A stretch of 64,000 nt of DNA, from contig CBINGZ010000030.1 in assembly GCA_966250335.1 (NCBI GenBank), positions 5,124 to 69,123 on the forward strand, read 5' to 3'. Below are positions 18,007-27,625 of this stretch, piece after piece. The notes beneath the pieces are model-generated. The model did not search any database and was not told the DNA's origin. It saw only the letters and a program-made list of their open reading frames with translations. A program made the translations under genes and the position numbers. This DNA comes from OLB7 sp966250335 (GTDB taxonomy: Bacteria > Bacteroidota > Ignavibacteria > OLB7). Within the stretch, counting starts at the first letter, position 1. Every line of letters begins with the position of its first letter.

Positions 18007-20991
18007 TCAACGGAAAGCGTATCGCAATCCGAACTGGAACTGACGAGGCGGCGCCGAGTTGCGCTGGATCACCGTCGAGCCCGCCGGACCCGCCTGGATC
18101 TGGTTGCTCTGCGTCGCGTTGTTCGAGTAGCCGCTCAGGTTGACGGTGTTGAAGAGATTGAACACATCGGCCCGGAGCTCCACCCGCGCCTTCTCCCCCA
18201 CCAGGAGGTTGTACTGCGCCCCGAGATCGAAGGTCTTCGACCAGGGGAGCCTGTCGCTGTTGCGCGACTCGCCGGGATAGCGGTCGATGTTGCCGACATA
18301 CTGATCGCCGTACGATGTGCCGTCCCCGTTCAGATCGGTTGTTCCGAACTTCGCTCCATCCGCCACGCGGTTGATCGGCTGGCCGCTCTGAATCAGGGCG
18401 GCCAGGGTCACGGTCAGCTCCTCGATCGGATAGTAGGAGAAGACGCCGCTGATCACATGAGTTCTATCGTTGACCGATGGACCCCACTCGTTGTCGAAGT
18501 TGTTCGCGTCCTGCGCCTTGAAGTTGATATCCTCCGTGTTGTTGTACGACTCGGAGAGGGTGTAGAAGAGGCTGAAGGCGTAGGGGTCGGTCCCTTTCTG
18601 CTTGGTCAGGTTGAACGTCGCCGCCATGTAGCGGGCCTTCCCGGCGGTCTCCGACACAACGATGCTCTTGGAGCCGCCGACCGTCACCGCCACGGGGCGC
18701 GTGGCGTCGGCGTCGGCGACGGTTCGCACCACGACATTGTTCGGATCGGTCACCGGGTAGGCGGAGGGGGCGTTGAGATCGCGCATCCTGAACTGGTTGC
18801 GGGACTCCGTGTACATCAGATCCACACCGAACAGGATATTCTCGTCGAGCTGGCGCTGGTAGCCGAGCGATATCTGGTGCGTGTACGGGTTCTGATACCC
18901 GCTCGGGTTCAGGATGCGCCGTTCGCCGCTGGTCGCCGTGGCGCGGTCGGCCTGGAGCGTCTCCCCGGCCGGCCCCTGAAGATACTGCACGCCGCTCGTC
19001 CTGTCGGCGCTGAGATTGCCGTCGTACGTCGCCTTGTCGATATCGGTATCGGCGGGAAGGATCCCCAGGGCGATGAGAGACTCTATCTGCTGACGATATC
19101 CTTCCGATGTGGAGTTCTGCTGGAGCGCGTCGCTGTAGACGGCGTAGAGGATCTTGTCGTAGAAGAGCCCGTAGCCGCCGCGAACCACGCTCCGCTCGTC
19201 GAGCTTGTAGTTGAAGCTGAATCGCGGGGCGATGTTGTCGTAGTCGCCTGTCTCGCCCCCCCCTACCGAAAGGTCGTCGTAATCGTAGCGGAGCCCGATC
19301 GTCACGTTCAGATCGCTGCTGAGCGAGATAAGATCCTCGGCATAGAAGCTGAAGATATTCTGCCTCCGTCCGAACGCCTTCGGCTGAAGCTCCACACTGT
19401 ACCTGACGACATCGACGTCGGAGGGTATATCGTTGATACCGAGGTTCGACCCCAGGTTCCGCGCGGCCAGCGCCTGCTGCTGTGCGCCGGTCAGCTTCAC
19501 CGTGTAGTTGCCGTTGGGGTTGCCGCCGCCGGTGAGCGCGAACCCGGCGGAGAGAAGCTCGGCGCCGAACTTGAACCTGTGGTGCCCCTTGTCGATGCTG
19601 ATCTTCTGCTGGATGTTGATCGTGTTCTCGACATCGTCGAAGATGTAGCCGGGATGGCCGAGAACGGCGATGCCGACGTTCGCCGAATCGAGCACCACGA
19701 CCTGCGGGCTGGAGGGGTTCACCGGCTGGTCGTAGTTCCACCGGAAGCGGCTGTACTGGATGTTCCCCTCGTACGTGAAATCATCTCCCGTGTAGATATT
19801 CTGCGATCCCAGGAGAAACGAGTTCCGCTGCTGGCTGTTCCCGGCCGAGGGGAAGTTGATTCCTCCCTGGAGCCCTCCCGCCTGCCGTTCCAGATCGACG
19901 AGACCCAGATTCGCGCGGAGCGACGAACTGAACCTGTCGCTCCAGAAGTGGCTGATCTTCGCCGACCCGTAGGAGAACCTGTTCGTTCCGCGCACCGTCT
20001 CGTTGACGTTCAGTTGCGGCACGTTCAGCAGATTGTCCTTCATATCGAGCGTGTGCTCGAAGTTCAGGTAGAAGAACGTCTGGTCGCGGACGATCGCCCC
20101 TCCCAGACCGAACCCGGCCTGATGGCGCTGGAACCCGTCACGGACCTGATTGCCGGAAAGATCGCGCTGCGCGAACGGGCTGCTCGCGTCGATCGAGGGA
20201 CCGGGGCGGGTCAGGTAGAAGACCTCCCCCGTCAGGTCGTTGCTCCCCGATTTCGTCGTGACGTTGATGATGCCGTTTCCGGTTCTGCCGAACTCCGTCG
20301 AGAAGTTGTTGGAGAGGACGGTGACGCTCTGCGTGAACCCGACCGGCATGGCGAACTTCTGTCCGCCGAGGAAGTTCTCGGTGTTGTCCATGCCGTCCAC
20401 CAGGTAGCCGGCATAGAGTCCGTTGACACCGTTGATACCGACGTTCGGAGCTTCCGTGAAGAACCCGGTCGCCTGCGTAACGTTCGGAAGACGATACAAC
20501 GTCCGTGCAACGTCGCGTCCCTCCACCGGGAGGTCGGCGATCTGCGCGGCGTTGATCGTGGCCGAGACCTCGGCGTTCATGGTGTTCAGTTCACCGGCGC
20601 CGGAGGCGACCACAACGATCTCCTTCGCCTCCACGACCTTCTTCGGCACCAGCGCCAGGTTGACGCTGCGGTCGGCATTGGATCGCAGAACGATCCCGCT
20701 GATCCTTCCTTCGTTGAAATCGTCGTTCCCGGCCGTCAGCACCTCATACGAGCCCGAGGTCGTCAGTCCGGTGAATCTGACCTTTCCCTGGGCGTTGCTC
20801 TTCGCCGACCCGTGATAGCCGATGGAGCCGTTGACGAGCACCACCTCGACCCCTTCCACCGGGGCCCTGGTGAGAACGTTGAGCACGGTGACCTCCAGAT
20901 CCTCGGCGGCCGCCGCGGCCGTGAAGGCAAAAAAGGATATCACGCACGCCGATATACGGACGGCGGATGAAACAGGTATGTGTCCCTTCAT
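18007..20991 (-). CDS. Oar-like TonB-dependent outer-membrane receptor
   Basis: A 994-residue outer-membrane protein. After a signal peptide (SAVRISACVISFFAFTAAAA) comes a carboxypeptidase-regulatory/Cna-like beta domain (about residues 30-110), then a plug domain (NAAQIADLPVEGRDVARTLY to IINVTTKSGSNDLTG), then a long beta-barrel ending in FQFGLRYAFR with a C-terminal aromatic-Arg end. This is the Oar/SusC-related layout of Bacteroidota and Acidobacteria. No clear TonB box was seen. Its place directly upstream of an ABC importer on the same strand suggests that it brings the same ligand across the outer membrane; this is inferred. Start chosen at 20991 (MKGHIPVSS) before the signal peptide. 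Confidence 0.88.
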   Translation of the reverse strand: MKGHIPVSSAVRISACVISFFAFTAAAAAEDLEVTVLNVLTRAPVEGVEVVLVNGSIGYHGSAKSNAQGKVRFTGLTTSGSYEVLTAGNDDFNEGRISGIVLRSNADRSVNLALVPKKVVEAKEIVVVASGAGELNTMNAEVSATINAAQIADLPVEGRDVARTLYRLPNVTQATGFFTEAPNVGINGVNGLYAGYLVDGMDNTENFLGGQKFAMPVGFTQSVTVLSNNFSTEFGRTGNGIINVTTKSGSNDLTGEVFYLTRPGPSIDASSPFAQRDLSGNQVRDGFQRHQAGFGLGGAIVRDQTFFYLNFEHTLDMKDNLLNVPQLNVNETVRGTNRFSYGSAKISHFWSDRFSSSLRANLGLVDLERQAGGLQGGINFPSAGNSQQRNSFLLGSQNIYTGDDFTYEGNIQYSRFRWNYDQPVNPSSPQVVVLDSANVGIAVLGHPGYIFDDVENTINIQQKISIDKGHHRFKFGAELLSAGFALTGGGNPNGNYTVKLTGAQQQALAARNLGSNLGINDIPSDVDVVRYSVELQPKAFGRRQNIFSFYAEDLISLSSDLNVTIGLRYDYDDLSVGGGETGDYDNIAPRFSFNYKLDERSVVRGGYGLFYDKILYAVYSDALQQNSTSEGYRQQIESLIALGILPADTDIDKATYDGNLSADRTSGVQYLQGPAGETLQADRATATSGERRILNPSGYQNPYTHQISLGYQRQLDENILFGVDLMYTESRNQFRMRDLNAPSAYPVTDPNNVVVRTVADADATRPVAVTVGGSKSIVVSETAGKARYMAATFNLTKQKGTDPYAFSLFYTLSESYNNTEDINFKAQDANNFDNEWGPSVNDRTHVISGVFSYYPIEELTVTLAALIQSGQPINRVADGAKFGTTDLNGDGTSYGDQYVGNIDRYPGESRNSDRLPWSKTFDLGAQYNLLVGEKARVELRADVFNLFNTVNLSGYSNNATQSNQIQAGPAGSTVIQRNSAPPRQFQFGLRYAFR

Positions 20992-21173
20992 GATATGCTT
21001 GTACGTGTGCCGGCGCCGCACGAGAGAGAGGGCGGAGCAGGCACGGATCTGATGATGAGTTGAGATTGATGAACGCGAGCGCGGACCGCGCGGGCCGGTG
21101 GGCGCACACGGGACTACCGTTCACAGGTCCTGTGGAAGGAACCGGACGAACGGAGAGGAGAGGTTCGGCGTGT

Positions 21174-21902
21174 TCAGCGGAGAGGAGGAGCGGTGAGGAA
21201 GAAGCGGGTCATCGCCTTGCGCACGGAAGGAGAGATGACGGGAAAGGGAGGATAGTCGGGACGGCGGGAGGAAGCCTCGTGGAACGATCCGAGCAGGGCC
21301 TTCAGCGCCAGGTCGGCGCGCGCCCCCACCCATTCGTCGAAATCCTCACCCACGCTCGGCAGGGCCACGGCGCCGGGAAGATCGAGAAACGATACGCAGA
21401 GGCGGGAGGTGGTCCAGGGAAGGGCGGTCAGGCCTGCGGGGTCGAATCCCTCGCGGGAGACCCCCACCAGCACCGCCCCGCCGTCGCGTGCCGGAACTGC
21501 GGCACGCGGAGCGCCCGATTCAAGGGCGCGGAAGGCATCGAGGATATCGGAGACCGAGATCGTGGGACAGTCGTTGCCGACCACCACCGCGCTCCGATAC
21601 CCGAGCGCGAACGCATCGGCGACCGCGTTCGTGATACGCTCACCGAACGTGGTCCCGCGCTGGCGCAGAACCGTATGGGGAGAAGCGGCGTCGCGACTTC
21701 CTCCCGTCGCGATGATCAGATCGACCCCGGATTCCCTGACCGGCGCCAGACGCGCGGCCACCGACCTGTTGACCGACCTATACCCGAGCGCACGGTAACG
21801 CCGGGGGAGCGGCTTCAACCGCGCCTCCTCGCGTTCATCACGCACGAACAGGATAATCGCTCGATCGGATCTCAAGGCTCTTCCGGATTCCAGGGCGGGC
21901 AT
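21174..21902 (-). CDS. DUF2064 glycosyltransferase-like protein
   Basis: A 242-residue protein of the DUF2064/TIGR04282 family, which has a nucleotide-sugar transferase fold. Family blocks are RQRGTTFGERITNAVADAFA, YRSAVVVGNDCPTIS (with the conserved Asp-Cys-Pro) and VPARDGGAVLVGVSREGFD. The typical N-terminal GxxKTRL motif is altered here (DEREEARLKPLPRR), so nucleotide binding may differ from the family. The reaction is not known. Confidence 0.8.
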   Translation of the reverse strand: MPALESGRALRSDRAIILFVRDEREEARLKPLPRRYRALGYRSVNRSVAARLAPVRESGVDLIIATGGSRDAASPHTVLRQRGTTFGERITNAVADAFALGYRSAVVVGNDCPTISVSDILDAFRALESGAPRAAVPARDGGAVLVGVSREGFDPAGLTALPWTTSRLCVSFLDLPGAVALPSVGEDFDEWVGARADLALKALLGSFHEASSRRPDYPPFPVISPSVRKAMTRFFLTAPPLR

Positions 21903-22028
21903 GATACGTAAGTGCGGGGTTTGATCCTAAGGTTACATCCCCCGGACCGAACATCCCGTTACCCGACCTCCCGACCACTATTGATATCTTGCACACCAAT
22001 TGCGATTCGCATGACCCGGAGCATTTCT

Positions 22029-23627
22029 ATGGATCAGGAACTACAGCAGCAGATAGATCGCCGCAGGACGTTTGCGATCATCTCACATCCGGACGCCGGC
22101 AAGACCACGCTCACCGAGAAGCTTCTTCTCTACGGCGGAGCGGTCCGCCTGGCGGGCTCCGTCACAGCCAGACGCAACCAGCGCCGCGCCACCTCCGACT
22201 GGATGGAACTGGAGCAGCAGCGCGGCATCTCCGTCACCAGCACTGTGCTGCAGTTCGAGTACCTGGACCATACCGTCAACCTGCTCGACACGCCGGGTCA
22301 CGAAGACTTCTCCGAGGATACCTACCGGACCCTCACGGCGGCCGACAGCGCCGTGATGCTTATCGATTCCGCCAAGGGAATCGAGCCGCAGACCCGGAAA
22401 CTCTTCGAGGTCTGCCGTATACGTCGTATACCGATCTTCACCTTCATCAACAAGATGGACCGCCCCGGCCGCCCGGCGCTGGAGCTGATCGACGAGCTGG
22501 AGCAGGAGTTCGGCATCGCCCCCTATCCGGTCAACTGGCCGATCGGCTCCGGCCCCAGTTTCTCCGGGGTCTACGACAGGCGCACCAACGAGGCGCATCT
22601 CTACCAGCGGACCCAGCACGGCGCATATCGCGCCCCGGTGGAACTGACCAACCTGAACGACCCGCGCCTGGAGTCGCTGATCGGCGTCCGCGAGCTGGCC
22701 GAACTGCGCGACGACCTGGAACTGATCGAAGGAGCCGGGGTCGCCTTCGACCATTCCCGCTTCCTGACCGGCGAGATCTCCCCCACCTTCTTCGGCAGCG
22801 CCGTCAACAACTTCGGCGTCGATCTCTTCCTGCGGCAGTTCGTGCAGTACGCCCCCACCCCGGCCCCGCGGATGACCGAGCACGGCCCGCTCGACCCGGC
22901 ATCGGAGGTCTTCACGGGGTTCGTGTTCAAGATCCAGGCGAACATGGACCGGCAGCATCGCGACAGGGTGGCATTTCTCCGGGTCTGCTCCGGGAAGTTC
23001 GAGAAGGATATGGCGGTCACCAACGTCCGGAGCGGACGGCAGGTGCGGCTCAGCCGACCGCACAAGATGTTCGCGCAGGAACGGGAGACGGTGGAGGAGG
23101 CATACCCCGGCGATATCATCGGACTGATGAATCCGGGTGTCTTCGCGATCGGCGACACGGTGACATCGGGGAAGGGAGTTCACTTCGAGCCGATTCCGCA
23201 TTTCTCCCCTGAGAAGTTCGCGTCGGTCCGCACGCCGTCGCCGGCCAAGAGGAAATCGCTCCAGAAAGGGCTGGAACAGCTCCGCGAGGAGGGGGCGATC
23301 CAGGTGATGTGGTCCCCGAACAGCACCGATCCGATCCTTGCGGCGGTCGGTCAGCTTCAGTTCGACGTCGTCAAGTTCCGCCTGGAATCGGAGTACAACG
23401 TCGAGGTGATCCTCGCCCCGCTCCCCTATGTCGCGGCACGATGGCTTGTGGGGACGCCGGAGAATATCGCGGGGATGATCCTGTACGGCGGCACGCAGGT
23501 AGTAAAGGATAGCGATGAACATCCGGTGATCCTCTTCGAAAGCGAATGGCATATCAACGCAACGCAGGAGAAAAACCCGAAAATCACGTTTAATCGGGTT
23601 GCGAGAGGAGAGGCGGTGCTGGCATAA
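22029..23627 (+). CDS. prfC: Peptide chain release factor 3
   Basis: A 532-residue translational GTPase that recycles RF1 and RF2 from the ribosome after termination. G1 is SHPDAGKTT at residues 19-27, G3 is DTPGHEDFSEDTYRTL, and G4 is INKMDRPGR. The RF3-specific C-terminal part includes AVGQLQFDVVKFRLESEYNV. Length matches E. coli RF3 (529 aa). The ATG at 22029 (MDQELQQQID) was chosen; an ATG at 22011 is an alternative six codons upstream. Confidence 0.95.
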   Translation: MDQELQQQIDRRRTFAIISHPDAGKTTLTEKLLLYGGAVRLAGSVTARRNQRRATSDWMELEQQRGISVTSTVLQFEYLDHTVNLLDTPGHEDFSEDTYRTLTAADSAVMLIDSAKGIEPQTRKLFEVCRIRRIPIFTFINKMDRPGRPALELIDELEQEFGIAPYPVNWPIGSGPSFSGVYDRRTNEAHLYQRTQHGAYRAPVELTNLNDPRLESLIGVRELAELRDDLELIEGAGVAFDHSRFLTGEISPTFFGSAVNNFGVDLFLRQFVQYAPTPAPRMTEHGPLDPASEVFTGFVFKIQANMDRQHRDRVAFLRVCSGKFEKDMAVTNVRSGRQVRLSRPHKMFAQERETVEEAYPGDIIGLMNPGVFAIGDTVTSGKGVHFEPIPHFSPEKFASVRTPSPAKRKSLQKGLEQLREEGAIQVMWSPNSTDPILAAVGQLQFDVVKFRLESEYNVEVILAPLPYVAARWLVGTPENIAGMILYGGTQVVKDSDEHPVILFESEWHINATQEKNPKITFNRVARGEAVLA

Positions 23628-23665
23628 ACATTCCGCGAACGTATTACGATAGGAATATGAGACCC

Positions 23666-23695
23666 GCGCCCGGTACGAGAATTCGTACCGGGCGC
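23666..23695 (+). terminator. prfC terminator
   Basis: A perfect 13-bp stem (23666-23678 with 23683-23695, arm GCGCCCGGTACGA) with loop GAAT, followed by a weak T stretch. It isolates prfC from the surface-protein array. Confidence 0.75.
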
Positions 23696-23783
23696 CGCAT
23701 TTCCGAGCTCCCCGTTTCCGTTTATCGAATATTATCGTTTCGTGAACCGGCGGTTCCGGCTCAATTCCCCCGATTATTCTCCC

Positions 23784-23847
23784 TACCTAATAATTACCGA
23801 GCATCAATCGGACTGCGATCTGCTATTTTCATCTCCACACGATAGAC
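23784..23847 (+). promoter_or_regulatory. Conserved promoter element, module 1
   Basis: Begins TACCTAATAATTACC and continues to CATCAATCGG; then CTATTTTC (a TAnnTTTC-like Bacteroidota -7 box) and GATAGAC at 23841. The spacing from the first T to GATAG is 57 nt, as in module 3. Between here and the start at 23946 lies a hairpin (TCCCG and CGCGG arms, 23881-23914). The 318-bp gap 23628-23945 holds only the prfC terminator, this element and the leader. Confidence 0.7.
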
Positions 23848-23945
23848 ACGGGTCCGTACACCCCTATCATCGCCATCTCTCCCGACCCGCGGCCTCACTC
23901 CACCGCGACGGGAATTTCTTCTCATATCACCATATGGAGGTTCAC

Positions 23946-24479
23946 ATGAACAGTCAACGCCTGTACAGGCTGTTGGCCTGGGGAGCCTTTGCCCTTGCTG
24001 CAGCGGGAGCCGAGACCGCGCTGGCCCAGACCGGCGGCACGGTCATCGGGACCGGCGGCGGTCATGCGGCGAACGAGTCGTTCAGGGTCAACGGCACGGT
24101 GGGACAGTCGATTGTCGGGCGTGTCGCGGCAGGGGCCGCCGGCGCGTCGCAGGGATTCTGGCGCGGGCCGTCAGGATCATCGCAGAACGATGCAGTGAAC
24201 TCCCCCACCACCGGTGAAGCCGTCGTGTCGCTGACCGGGGCGCCGAACCCGTTCGCGCAGTTCTCCGAACTGACGATGCGGAACCTGACGCCGGGAAGGA
24301 TCACGCTCGATCTCTACGACGCGGCGGGAGCGCACGTCGCCACGCTGCTGGATGAAATCCACAAGGGAGGGAGCGCCTCCGCCCGCCTTGAGGGAACGGA
24401 ACTCGCATCCGGGAATTATACGGCAGTGCTCGTCAACGGAAATGTGCGCCGCGCGCTGATCGTGCGCGTGGTGAAGTAA
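23946..24479 (+). CDS. Small secreted protein with T9SS-type C-terminal domain, module 1
   Basis: A 177-residue protein: signal peptide to about residue 28 (cleavage ALA-Q), a compact Gly-rich domain (GGTVIGTGGGHAANESFRVN, then GTVGQSIVGR and a GFW triad) at about 30-75, a short linker, then a C-terminal domain at about 90-177 starting near GAPNPFAQFSEL. The latter has the hallmarks of type A sorting domains of type IX secretion: PNPF, LYDAAGAHVATL, LASGNYTAVL and a basic end. It is followed 199 bp later by the large repeat protein. GGAGG precedes the ATG at 23946. It is probably exported and cleaved at the cell surface. Confidence 0.8.
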   Translation: MNSQRLYRLLAWGAFALAAAGAETALAQTGGTVIGTGGGHAANESFRVNGTVGQSIVGRVAAGAAGASQGFWRGPSGSSQNDAVNSPTTGEAVVSLTGAPNPFAQFSELTMRNLTPGRITLDLYDAAGAHVATLLDEIHKGGSASARLEGTELASGNYTAVLVNGNVRRALIVRVVK

Positions 24480-24537
24480 GACGTATATCGCGAAGCAGGA
24501 TATACATCGTGAATAAGAGGACGGCACCACAGGGGGG

Positions 24538-24560
24538 CGAATATCCATCCGGGATATTCG
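24538..24560 (+). other. Hairpin between the two genes of module 1
   Basis: A perfect 9-bp stem, CGAATATCC at 24538-24546 and its complement at 24552-24560, with loop ATCCG. Related hairpins occur at the same place in modules 2 and 3. There is no T-run, so it may protect the mRNA or attenuate read-through rather than terminate fully. Confidence 0.5.
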
Positions 24561-24678
24561 TGTGACGTAACGTTGCACGGCAACGGGCAGGTCGCGGGAT
24601 GATACGTATTCACTCCACGTTTCCTCCGCAGCGGCTCACGCAGATACCACTTAATTCACAACTTCAGGAAACAATACC

Positions 24679-27156
24679 ATGAATCGCACCATTTCAATGG
24701 CGCGGGGGCTGGCTGTTGCCTTCGCACTTCTCATCTCCGTCGACTGCCTGGCGCAGGAGACACCGTCGAACGACGTTCCGCGCGTCATCAGCTATCAGGG
24801 AGTCCTCACGTCGAACGACGGTAAAAACGTGCGCGACGGAGCATATCCCGTCACGATCACTCTCTATGCCGACGAGGCCGGAACGAAGGCGGTCTGGCAC
24901 GACACCTACACCACGCAGGTACAGGGCGGGGTCTTCAGCGTGGAGCTCGGAAGCGGCAACGTCCTGCTGCCGACGACGACCGCGATGAACACCCCTCTCT
25001 GGGTCGGGCTTCGTCTGGCCGACGGGACGGAGATGCGCCCGCTCACCCGGATGACCTCCGCGCCGTATGCCCTCAACGTGGCCGACAACTCGATCACCAC
25101 GGCGAAGATCGCCGCGGGCGCCGTTACATCGGATAAGCTCGGTATCGACTACGTCTCCGAGGTTCAGGTGAACGGAGAGAAGGTGTCGGGACAGGGGACG
25201 CCGCTGAACTTTATCGGATCGGGAGTCGATTTCGACAGGGCCACGGGGAGCGTCATCATCGGAACGAGCTCCGGTGAGACATCGAGCATGAAGGAAGGGG
25301 CGACGACGGCGGGATTCGGAGATCAGTACTGGTCGATCATCGGCGACGCCAGGACTGAAGGCGGAGTCGGTATCACCTATCCCGCCGCTACGGACTGGAT
25401 CGGGACAAGCGATCCTCCGGGAGCGCCGACCGGCAACAACTTCACCATCAGGGTCAACGGTGAGACGATCATGCGCTACCAGCCGAACGCCGCGAACACG
25501 CCGAACGTCGTCGGCGGACACCTTGCCAACACGGTTGCCGCGGCCACGATCGGCGCGACAATCGCGGGAGGCGGCAACGCAGGCGCCGCGGCCAATCTGA
25601 TTCAGAACAGCTCGGATTACGCTACAATCGGCGGCGGCGCGGACAACCTGATCGGCCCGGGCACCCGTTTCGTCCAGTATGGCGTCATCGCGGGCGGAGA
25701 GAACAACACGCTCGGCAACACCACCTCGAACGTGACTCACTCGGCGATCGTCGGCGGCGAGGACAACGAGGCGCGGGTCAACCACAACTTCATAGGAGGC
25801 GGCCTGGGAAACGTCACGCAGGGCCAGGGCTCGGCGATCGTCGGCGGCGAGTCGCACAACACGGGAGCTTCCGCCGAGGATGCGTTCATCGGCGGAGGCC
25901 AGGACAACGACGCCACCGGAAGCTGGTCGACGATCGCGGGCGGACGCGACCATACGGCACAGGGAACCCGTTCGGCTATTCTCGGCGGGCAGAACAACGA
26001 TGCGGCGGCCGACTACTCCACGGTCGGCGGCGGAGAGAACAACACCGCGTCGAGTGACTGGGCAGTGGTGGCCGGCGGCGTGGGCAACACCGCGTCGGGC
26101 GTCTACTCAGGGGTCGGCGGCGGGTCGTCGAATACCGCACAGGGGAACGGATCGTTCGTCGGAGCGGGCCGCGGCAACCAGGCTCTGGGAGTCGAGTCCG
26201 CGATCGCCGGTGGACTCGACAACATCACGACGAGCACCTACGGAGGCGTTCTGGCCGGACAGAAGAACCAGGCAGCCGATTATTCCGCGGTCGGCGCGGG
26301 ATGGCAGAACCTGGCGGACGGCAGCCATGCGTTCATCGGCGCAGGAGCGACCAATAACATCGACGCAGCCACCGACTACTCGGCGATTGCCGGAGGACTG
26401 GGGAATCAGATCTTCACGAACGAGGGCGCGATCGGCGGCGGCTCCGGAAACATCATCAACAACGCGGGGCTTCCGACCGACGGCGGCGTCAACGCCGCGA
26501 TCCCCGGCGGCGACAACCTGATCGCACAGAGCTACGGACAGATCGTGGCCGGATTCTACAACAGGGCGCAGGGGACGATGCCGTGGCGCCCGACCGGACC
26601 CGCGATCGCAGCCTCCGACGATCGGCTCTTCATTCTGGGGAACGGCGACGCCAACACGCTTCCCACCCCCACCAGATCGAACGCCTTCGAAGTATCGTAC
26701 AACGGCCACTCGATCGTGTACGATAGAAACGGACAGACGTCGATCGTGGGAGGTCGCCAGCCGATCAAGGGAGCGACCTACACCGACAACGTCCTGAACG
26801 CATGGGGACATATCGCGGCAGGCGGCGCCATCGTCTCCGACTTCGGCGTTCTGAAGACGGTTGTGATCGGCGCCGGCGTCGTGCGGGTGGTCATCCGGGT
26901 CGTCGATCCCGTCACCGGCCTCTCCCTGCCGATGAACCTCAACGGCGCATCGATCACGGCGACGATCGTGGAGGATGAGTTCGCGCCGCATCCTCCGTGC
27001 CGGACGATCTCGACCTCCCCCCTCGTCCAGTGGTTCGACCCGATGACCGGCATCCTGGAGCCGAACACGTTCGTGATCCGGACGAAGGAATGGTCGACCG
27101 CCGGATGCGACGAGAAGGATATTCCCTTCATGTTCAAGGTCTCCGGCAGGCCGTAG
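24679..27156 (+). CDS. Large YadA-head-like repeat surface protein, module 1
   Basis: An 825-residue secreted fibre protein, the shortest of four paralogues. Signal peptide to residue 25 (CLA-Q). Residues about 34-165 are the conserved N-terminal domain (PRVISYQGVLTSNDGK, VWHDTYTTQVQGGVFSVELG, MRPLTRMTSAPYALNVADN), then TTAKIAAGAVTSDKLG, a motif common at the base of trimeric fibres. Residues about 311-617 carry some 20 repeats of about 15 residues, consensus S-T-I-G-G-G-x-x-N-x-A-x-G, as in the left-handed beta-roll heads of YadA-type trimeric adhesins. Residues about 617-825 are the shared C-terminal domain with SNAFEVSYNG and the end FKVSGRP. No membrane anchor barrel, S74 peptidase or T9SS domain is seen. 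Confidence 0.8.
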   Translation: MNRTISMARGLAVAFALLISVDCLAQETPSNDVPRVISYQGVLTSNDGKNVRDGAYPVTITLYADEAGTKAVWHDTYTTQVQGGVFSVELGSGNVLLPTTTAMNTPLWVGLRLADGTEMRPLTRMTSAPYALNVADNSITTAKIAAGAVTSDKLGIDYVSEVQVNGEKVSGQGTPLNFIGSGVDFDRATGSVIIGTSSGETSSMKEGATTAGFGDQYWSIIGDARTEGGVGITYPAATDWIGTSDPPGAPTGNNFTIRVNGETIMRYQPNAANTPNVVGGHLANTVAAATIGATIAGGGNAGAAANLIQNSSDYATIGGGADNLIGPGTRFVQYGVIAGGENNTLGNTTSNVTHSAIVGGEDNEARVNHNFIGGGLGNVTQGQGSAIVGGESHNTGASAEDAFIGGGQDNDATGSWSTIAGGRDHTAQGTRSAILGGQNNDAAADYSTVGGGENNTASSDWAVVAGGVGNTASGVYSGVGGGSSNTAQGNGSFVGAGRGNQALGVESAIAGGLDNITTSTYGGVLAGQKNQAADYSAVGAGWQNLADGSHAFIGAGATNNIDAATDYSAIAGGLGNQIFTNEGAIGGGSGNIINNAGLPTDGGVNAAIPGGDNLIAQSYGQIVAGFYNRAQGTMPWRPTGPAIAASDDRLFILGNGDANTLPTPTRSNAFEVSYNGHSIVYDRNGQTSIVGGRQPIKGATYTDNVLNAWGHIAAGGAIVSDFGVLKTVVIGAGVVRVVIRVVDPVTGLSLPMNLNGASITATIVEDEFAPHPPCRTISTSPLVQWFDPMTGILEPNTFVIRTKEWSTAGCDEKDIPFMFKVSGRP

Positions 27157-27193
27157 AATCTGCGGATCGTTTTCAATATCTGTATCGAGAGGG

Positions 27194-27212
27194 GGCCCGA
27201 TTCGTTCGGGCC
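27194..27212 (+). terminator. Probable terminator of module 1
   Basis: A short stem GGCCCGA with TCGGGCC around loop TTCGT, followed by TTCTCC, just after the large gene. The T-run is weak. Confidence 0.5.
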
Positions 27213-27357
27213 TTCTCCGTTCCGCGGGGATCGTTCCGTGAACGTTAGGATATGATAATCACGATAGGTTGATTCTTTTTTCCTTCAACATCAACTTGAA
27301 GCGACTGACCGTGAAGGCCGACGGCATCATCACACAACATATCGCATACATATCGGA

Positions 27358-27421
27358 TACCTAAAATATACCAAGTATCAATCGGCAAATCCCGGATTAT
27401 CTTTCATCCGGGCCCGATAGA
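27358..27421 (+). promoter_or_regulatory. Conserved promoter element, module 2
   Basis: TACCTAAAATATACC then AAGTATCAATCGG, the -7-like TATCTTTC and GATAGAC at 27416. It aligns without gaps to module 1 over its first 28 nt. The leader to 27626 is about 100 nt longer than in the other modules, contains what looks like a partial internal duplication, and holds an 8-bp hairpin CCCGTCGT/ACGACGGG at 27565-27589 before the GGAGGT ribosome-binding site. This accounts for the 469-bp gap 27157-27625. Confidence 0.7.
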
Positions 27422-27625
27422 CCGGGTCCACACTCCCTTTCATCATCGCCCCTTGCCGGGCCGCTCTAACAGGAATGTCACGGTGGGATAGAGATTCTGC
27501 ACTAACCACGCAGAGGTCGTGAACGACCCATCGACACGCACATGATCATCGCCATACGTCCGGACCCGTCGTAGGAATATCACGACGGGATAAGGAGTCA
27601 CCATATCAACCATACGGAGGTCACC

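Noticed and set aside
21436..21460. tRNA T-arm-like GGTCGAATCCC
   Set aside because: It lies inside the DUF2064 coding sequence and no acceptor, D or anticodon stems fit around it.
24679..24760. Lipoprotein signal in the large fibre proteins (Cys before LAQ)
   Set aside because: Residues before Cys are D, N or T, which do not fit the lipobox, and the module 2 copy has Ser; cleavage after LA is more likely.
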